DNA from: Moraxellaceae bacterium
Lineage (GTDB): Bacteria > Pseudomonadota > Gammaproteobacteria > Pseudomonadales > Moraxellaceae
DNA length: 46,520 bases
Assembly: GCA_018260315.1 (NCBI GenBank)
Contig: JAGLBJ010000007.1
Coordinates: 1 to 46,520 of the forward strand
Direction of reading: 5' to 3'
How positions within the stretch are numbered: position 1 is the stretch's first letter; every line of letters starts with the position of its first letter. The position numbers and the translations under genes are program-made. The notes under the pieces are model-generated. The model saw nothing but the letters and a program-made list of their open reading frames with translations, was not told the origin of the DNA and ran no database searches. Shown piece by piece: positions 42,171 to 46,520 of this stretch.

Positions 42171-43349
42171 ATGAAAGAGCCAACTCCCGTTTCCATGTAT
42201 GAATCGCCATCGTCGCACCGGGCTCGCTGGACATTATGGATGGCCATTATCGGGCTGTCAATTTTTACCGCATGGGCATCGGTGGTACGGGTCGACCAAG
42301 TGACGCGCGCGCCGGCCGTAATTATTGCCAGTGGGCGTACTCAGCAAATTCAAAGTAGCGATGCCGGTATTTTAACCGAACTTTTTGTTAAAGAAGGCGA
42401 CAAAGTCAAGGCAGGCCAGGCGTTGGCAACGCTCGAAAAGGCACGCGCTCAGGCTGCCGTTGATGACAGTTTGGCTAAAGTTGCCGCGCTAAAAATCACG
42501 GTGGCGCGGTTGCAAGCAGAAGTGTACAATAAACCGCTACGATTTTCGCCCGACCTACTTAAATTCCCCGAATATATTCAAAACCAAACCGAACTGTATA
42601 CCAAGCGTAAAACCGCTATCGATGAAGATGTAAAATCGTTACAGCGCATGCTGGTACTGGCGCAGCAAGAACTTAAAATGAATGAGCCGCTACTGGCGCA
42701 AGGCGATGTAAGTCAGGCCGATGTCATTCGGTTACGCCGTCAAGTGGCCGATATTCAGGCGCAAATTGCCAATAAAAAGAATAAATATTTTCAAGACGCA
42801 CAGGCCGACATGACCAAGGCGCAGGAAGATTTAAGCACCCAGACCGAGCAGTTACGCGACCGCAGCCAGGTGCTTGAGCATACCAGTTTGGTATCACCGA
42901 CCGATGGTCTGGTAAAAAATATTCATGTGACGACCATTGGCGGCGTAGTGCGAGCCAGTGACGTCATTATGGAAATTTTTCCAACCAATAGTGATTTAAT
43001 TGTTGAAGCACGCGTCAAGCCAGCCGATATTGCCTTTATTAAAGAAGGTCAAACCGCCTCTGTTAAGTTAGATGCTTATGATTACTCCATTTTTGGAGCG
43101 ATGCGCGGTGTTGTCACCTATATGAGTCCCGATACAATTACCGAAGACAGTAAAAACGGACCAGTATCGTATTATCGAGTTCACATTAAAATCAACAATG
43201 CCGAGTTCAAAGGTAAATCGGGCGAGCAAATTACCGTACGTCCCGGTATGACGGCCAGTGTAGAAATAAAAGCACTGGATAGAACCGTATTATCGTATCT
43301 AACCAAACCAATTACCAAAACATTGTCGAGCTCATTAGGCGAACGTTAA
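42171..43349 (+). CDS. type I secretion membrane fusion protein (HlyD/LapC-like)
   Basis: A 392-residue periplasmic adaptor with one N-terminal helix (LWMAIIGLSIFTAWASVV), a lipoyl-like hairpin (IQSSDAGILTELFVKEGDKVKAGQ), a long coiled coil at about 90-230, and the HlyD-type C-terminal block (GMTASVEIKALDRTVLSYLTKP). AAGGA precedes the ATG, 9 bases after the ABC gene. It links the transporter to the TolC-like channel. Confidence 0.94.
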   Translation: MKEPTPVSMYESPSSHRARWTLWMAIIGLSIFTAWASVVRVDQVTRAPAVIIASGRTQQIQSSDAGILTELFVKEGDKVKAGQALATLEKARAQAAVDDSLAKVAALKITVARLQAEVYNKPLRFSPDLLKFPEYIQNQTELYTKRKTAIDEDVKSLQRMLVLAQQELKMNEPLLAQGDVSQADVIRLRRQVADIQAQIANKKNKYFQDAQADMTKAQEDLSTQTEQLRDRSQVLEHTSLVSPTDGLVKNIHVTTIGGVVRASDVIMEIFPTNSDLIVEARVKPADIAFIKEGQTASVKLDAYDYSIFGAMRGVVTYMSPDTITEDSKNGPVSYYRVHIKINNAEFKGKSGEQITVRPGMTASVEIKALDRTVLSYLTKPITKTLSSSLGER

Positions 43350-43381
43350 TGGCGTTTTGCTAGCCTAATAATGTAATTAAA

Positions 43382-43426
43382 CCGTATTTTATTGATTTTT
43401 ATAATAATAAAATACGGATTTTTTTT
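43382..43426 (+). terminator. Rho-independent terminator of the secretion operon
   Basis: A perfect 12-bp stem CCGTATTTTATT (43382-43393) / AATAAAATACGG (43406-43417) is followed by ATTTTTTTT (to 43426). It lies 33 bases past the HlyD-like gene. Confidence 0.9.
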
Positions 43427-43447
43427 GTCTTTAAAAAAGTTAAGCAT

Positions 43448-43478
43448 AAAAAAAACCGCCTCCCGAAGGAGACGGCTT
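43448..43478 (-). terminator. Rho-independent terminator of the adhesin gene, UUCG tetraloop
   Basis: On the minus strand the 11-bp stem AAGCCGTCTCC / GGAGGCGGTTT (two G-U pairs) closes on a cUUCGg tetraloop and runs into eight T's. It lies about 20 bases past the adhesin stop. The strand assignment comes from the T tract. Confidence 0.9.
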
Positions 43479-43497
43479 TAAGTTAAACGCTGTAGGG

Positions 43498-46400
43498 TTA
43501 GATGACTTGCGTAATAGCCGTTTCTACGTATACGGTAATGGTATTACCGAAGTAAGTATGGGTCCATGCCGTATAAGTATGGCCATCGGCAGCGCCAGCA
43601 GAAGCACCTTTCGTCCATGTACCAATTCCGATAGAATCATTCAGGTTAGCACCACTGTATCCTAAATCGACTTTATCTGTATTGTCACCACGAATATAAA
43701 TTGGATTGGTTGTGGTAACACCATCATTGATAAAGTCAGTACGGTTACCGGTTAAGGTGTTATTGCTGCCCAGATTGACAATCTCAAATCCGTTAAGCGC
43801 CGACATATTAACCGTTTTACCAGAACCTGTCATGTTCAAGGTATCAGTACCGTCACCGGCATTAAAGTTGTTACCCGTACCCGTAACACTGCCACTAACG
43901 TTGACCGTATCATTACCGGCTCCCAAGTTAACCATACCACCCGTATAGTTGGAAGTATTTAAGGTATCGCCACCCGTGGTACCGTTAATAGTACCGCCAC
44001 CCACAGTTCCAAGGGCGGTATTATCACCTAAGGCCAGATTAATAGTACCGCCAGTCATGGTTACAATATTGGCCGTGTCGTTGGTACCTAAATTAATGGT
44101 ACCACCCGTCATATTAGTAATATTTACAATGTCACTGTTGGTACCATCGTTATTAACAGTAATCGTACCCAGATTAAGCGTACCTACCGTAATGTTGTCA
44201 TGTCCAAGTCCGCCGATAATACTCGGGGCCGCCATACCACCCTGACCCATGTTATTGGCAATATTGACTGTATTGACATCATTCACATTGTCTGCATTGG
44301 CCGTATCACTTCCTAACACCAGACTAGTCGTGTTGCCATTACCGTCGTAATAGTTGGTAATATAATCAGCTGGCAATGCGTTACCGCTGCCCAAGTCAAT
44401 GGTACCTGAAGTAAAATCACCTGCAAGAACCTTATCACCACCACTGCCCATATAAATATTAGGTGTAGTACCAGAAAGACCAATTTTACCAAAGGCAGAG
44501 GTCGTGGTACCGTTATCACCGACGATTAGAGTATCATTGCCTGCTTCGCCATAAATAGGCACGCTGCCGTTTATGTTACCGCCATGCGTACCACTCGTTG
44601 AGTCGACATAACCCAAACTGTAAGTATCGTTACCGTCACCTAAATAAACTGCCGTACCTGTAAGCTGCACACCTGCAATCTTTAACGAGTCGTTACCGGC
44701 CCCCATATCTATCGTTGCATGAACAGGTGCCTGGTTGTCTGTGACCGTACCAGTCCTCACTCCATTGACAGTTGTATTGTCATTACCAGCAGAAACGTTG
44801 CCGTACGTATTGGTGTTAGTACCGTCCTGGAAATAGCCAATAAACACATGGTCATCGAAATTGGTCATGACTAGACCACCCAAATTAGCAGGCAACTGAG
44901 CGGCGTCATATGTGCTGCTGGTTACGTCCCCAGCGTAGCCTGCACCCCCACTTGTCACATTAGGATTATTAGGATTAGCCGGGCCAACCAGCAGACTCAT
45001 ATCTCCCGACAAGTTAGCCATACCGATTGCGGCTGCGTGCACAATGGTACCTGTAGCAGTCGACGAACCTGCCACCGCATCATACTGATTGGCTACAGAC
45101 GTAATGCTTGCATTTACGGTTTGCTCCGGATAGCCGCCATAGCTATTAACAGGCGCTATATAGTTTGGATCAACCGTAAACGACGCACTCGTAGCACCGG
45201 CGGCCAAATGTAGAGTAACCGTATGCGTAATATTGCCCGACGCATCAATTGATGAGGTACCAACCGTATCACCCGAAGCTGTAGCCACGACATAATTTGG
45301 AGTGGTTTGCGAAGCCACTGTCAATGCCGTTTTTTCGACAACGGTGACGACAACTGTTTGAGCAACAGCAGAAGGATTAGTCATGTTAACCGTGTATGTT
45401 AATACAGAACCACCACTACTGTTATTATCCATCTGATAAGCACCCAAAGTCGGGTCGGTATCAGGAGAACTCACCGTAATACTGGCTTGGGATAATGAAG
45501 TGTCATTAACGTTAGAGGTATAATTAGTACCGCCAATGTTAGCAATAATAGTCTCATTGCCTTCAGTAATCTTATCAGCGACCGTTTGAGTCTGAATGGC
45601 GAACGAAGTGGTATTAGCTGGAATAATCAGACTATTACTAGCACTATCATAAGTCACCCCATTAGTAAACGTTAAAGCACTGTAATCAGTAGTCGCAGCT
45701 GCCGTCCCATTGCCTAGTGTAAAACTTAAGCTAGACTTAGGCTGAGCGGTTAAAGTAACCGTAAATACGTCTTGATTACCGGTTACCACTTCGCTAAGCG
45801 TCTTAGACGTAACTGTAACCCCTGTCGCCGCAGGAAGAGGAGGAGAGGAAATGGTCAATTCATTACTAGTAGTATCAGAAGCTGAGTTACCGGCAGCGTC
45901 AGTTGCTGTAGCTACTACATTGTGAGTCCCAACGGTTAAAGCAGGCAAAGTATTATCGGCCAAAGTCCAAGTACCATCGCCATTATTGACAGCATTATAA
46001 GCTGTCCCCCCGTCAATAGTAACTTTAATAACAGCGTTAACATCATTAACCGTACCTGTTAAAGGCGGTGTGGTGTCCGTCGTATTTAACGTATTCACAC
46101 TAACTTTCGGGGCAGAGGTATCCACTGTAAATGCCGTGCCATTCACCGCAGCCGTCGTATTACCCGCCTTGTCCTGCGTCGTAATGCTCGGTGTATACGC
46201 CGTCGTACTGGACGCCAAGGCACTCGGTACCGCCGCACTCCACGCCCCCGTCGTATCCGCCGTCGTACTAAACGTCTGACCGCCCACCGTAATCGTCACG
46301 ATACTGCCAGGCTCCGCCGTTCCCGTCAGGGTCGGGGTCTGGTTGTTCGTAATGTTGTCCGTGGTCGATACACCCGTATCATTCGTGCTGTTATGCGTCA

Positions 46401-46520
46401 GACCGCCCGTTGGCGCTGTCGTTGTGGTATCCACTGTAAATGCCGTGCCATTCACCGCAGCCGTCGTATTACCCGCCTTGTCCTGCGTCGTAATGCTCGG
46501 TGTATACGCCGTCGTACTGG
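43498..46520 (-). CDS. giant repeat adhesin, C-terminal part (LapA/BapA-like, RTX-like), 5' end outside the window
   Basis: The frame is open from the window edge to the stop at 43498, about 1,007 codons; the true start lies beyond. Visible in order: one complete 103-residue Ig-like repeat and the end of a second (TPTLTGTAEPGSIVTITVGG, VDTTTTAPTGGL), another Ig-like domain (VNTLNTTDTTPPLTGTVNDV), a Calx-beta-like part (TDYSALTFTNG, ITEGNETIIANIGG), and a C-terminal region with scattered RTX-like motifs (GAGNDS, LGDGNDTY, GEAGNDTL, GAGNDTV) and MTGGTINLGT repeats. The last 50 residues (DGHTYTAWTHTYFGNTITVYVETAI) resemble type I secretion signals of large adhesins. It converges on the type I secretion operon. 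Biofilm or surface attachment is the likely role. Confidence 0.85.
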   Translation of the reverse strand, partial: STTAYTPSITTQDKAGNTTAAVNGTAFTVDTTTTAPTGGLTHNSTNDTGVSTTDNITNNQTPTLTGTAEPGSIVTITVGGQTFSTTADTTGAWSAAVPSALASSTTAYTPSITTQDKAGNTTAAVNGTAFTVDTSAPKVSVNTLNTTDTTPPLTGTVNDVNAVIKVTIDGGTAYNAVNNGDGTWTLADNTLPALTVGTHNVVATATDAAGNSASDTTSNELTISSPPLPAATGVTVTSKTLSEVVTGNQDVFTVTLTAQPKSSLSFTLGNGTAAATTDYSALTFTNGVTYDSASNSLIIPANTTSFAIQTQTVADKITEGNETIIANIGGTNYTSNVNDTSLSQASITVSSPDTDPTLGAYQMDNNSSGGSVLTYTVNMTNPSAVAQTVVVTVVEKTALTVASQTTPNYVVATASGDTVGTSSIDASGNITHTVTLHLAAGATSASFTVDPNYIAPVNSYGGYPEQTVNASITSVANQYDAVAGSSTATGTIVHAAAIGMANLSGDMSLLVGPANPNNPNVTSGGAGYAGDVTSSTYDAAQLPANLGGLVMTNFDDHVFIGYFQDGTNTNTYGNVSAGNDNTTVNGVRTGTVTDNQAPVHATIDMGAGNDSLKIAGVQLTGTAVYLGDGNDTYSLGYVDSTSGTHGGNINGSVPIYGEAGNDTLIVGDNGTTTSAFGKIGLSGTTPNIYMGSGGDKVLAGDFTSGTIDLGSGNALPADYITNYYDGNGNTTSLVLGSDTANADNVNDVNTVNIANNMGQGGMAAPSIIGGLGHDNITVGTLNLGTITVNNDGTNSDIVNITNMTGGTINLGTNDTANIVTMTGGTINLALGDNTALGTVGGGTINGTTGGDTLNTSNYTGGMVNLGAGNDTVNVSGSVTGTGNNFNAGDGTDTLNMTGSGKTVNMSALNGFEIVNLGSNNTLTGNRTDFINDGVTTTNPIYIRGDNTDKVDLGYSGANLNDSIGIGTWTKGASAGAADGHTYTAWTHTYFGNTITVYVETAITQVI
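46117..46520 (-). repeat. tandem 309-bp coding repeat in the adhesin gene
   Basis: Bases 46117-46211 and 46426-46520 are identical over 95 bases by eye, offset by 309 bases (103 codons). The second copy is cut by the window end. The repeat unit encodes an Ig-like domain. Near-perfect DNA identity points to recent duplication. Confidence 0.85.

Noticed and set aside
43706-44245. Two plus-strand ORFs rich in Val and Pro opposite the adhesin
   Set aside because: They are antisense shadows of the repetitive Gly/Thr/Asn-rich adhesin codons.
1-46520. CRISPR arrays, tRNA or rRNA genes, insertion sequences, prophage
   Set aside because: None seen by eye. Regularly spaced repeats occur only inside the adhesin gene and in the nasB leader, and neither has a CRISPR pattern. 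No transposase or integrase motif appears among the proteins.

Overview
The window looks like the chromosome of a free-living, moderately low-GC gammaproteobacterium. The best fit is the Moraxellaceae/Pseudomonadales. The reasons are the order narK - kinase/phosphatase - moeA/moa operon divergent from nirBD, the adenine-deaminase type of purine deaminase, and a LapBCE-type secretion system facing a giant adhesin. The taxon is an inference; no rRNA, tRNA or other phylogenetic marker is present. I saw no transposase, CRISPR array or phage gene.

Region 1 (1-8368) is purine nitrogen scavenging: an adenine deaminase, convergent with guaD-xdhA-xdhB-xdhC (purine deaminase and molybdenum xanthine dehydrogenase), plus a degraded BMP-family nucleoside-binding protein. 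Region 2 (8584-17100, minus strand) holds the molybdenum cofactor genes moeA-moaA-moaB-mobA-moaC-moaD-moaE, preceded by a fused PP2C phosphatase/Ser-Thr kinase and the nitrate transporter narK. Region 3 (17296-26491) holds nitrite reductase nirBD, molybdate uptake modA-modB (modC is not in the window), and assimilatory nitrate reductase nasB-nasA. Together regions 1-3 form a molybdenum/nitrogen island: molybdate uptake, cofactor synthesis, and the two molybdoenzymes that release ammonium from nitrate or start purine breakdown. Sigma-54 (RpoN) -24/-12 promoters are visible before the adenine deaminase, bmp, narK, nirB, modA and nasB, which suggests one nitrogen-starvation regulon.

Region 4 (26600-28863) is a cobalamin riboswitch followed by btuB. 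Region 5 (29308-33122) is a membrane histidine kinase, frameshifted in an A9 run, a tandem-receiver response regulator and a small charged protein too short to stand out as a long ORF. Region 6 (33251-37554) is a ChbG/HpnK (NaxD-like) deacetylase, a polyprenyl-phosphate glycosyltransferase, a GtrA protein and an ArnT-like transferase. This resembles the lipid A aminosugar pathway of Francisella and Acinetobacter. Region 7 (37720-46520) is a DUF1566 exported protein and a type I secretion system (TolC-like, LapB-like ABC, HlyD-like). It converges with the 3' end of a huge repeat adhesin that runs off the window inside a near-identical 309-bp repeat.

Three genes carry +1 changes in homopolymers (A8, C4, A9). 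One of them, bmp, also has an in-frame amber codon, so it is probably a true pseudogene; the other two could be sequencing errors or slippage sites.
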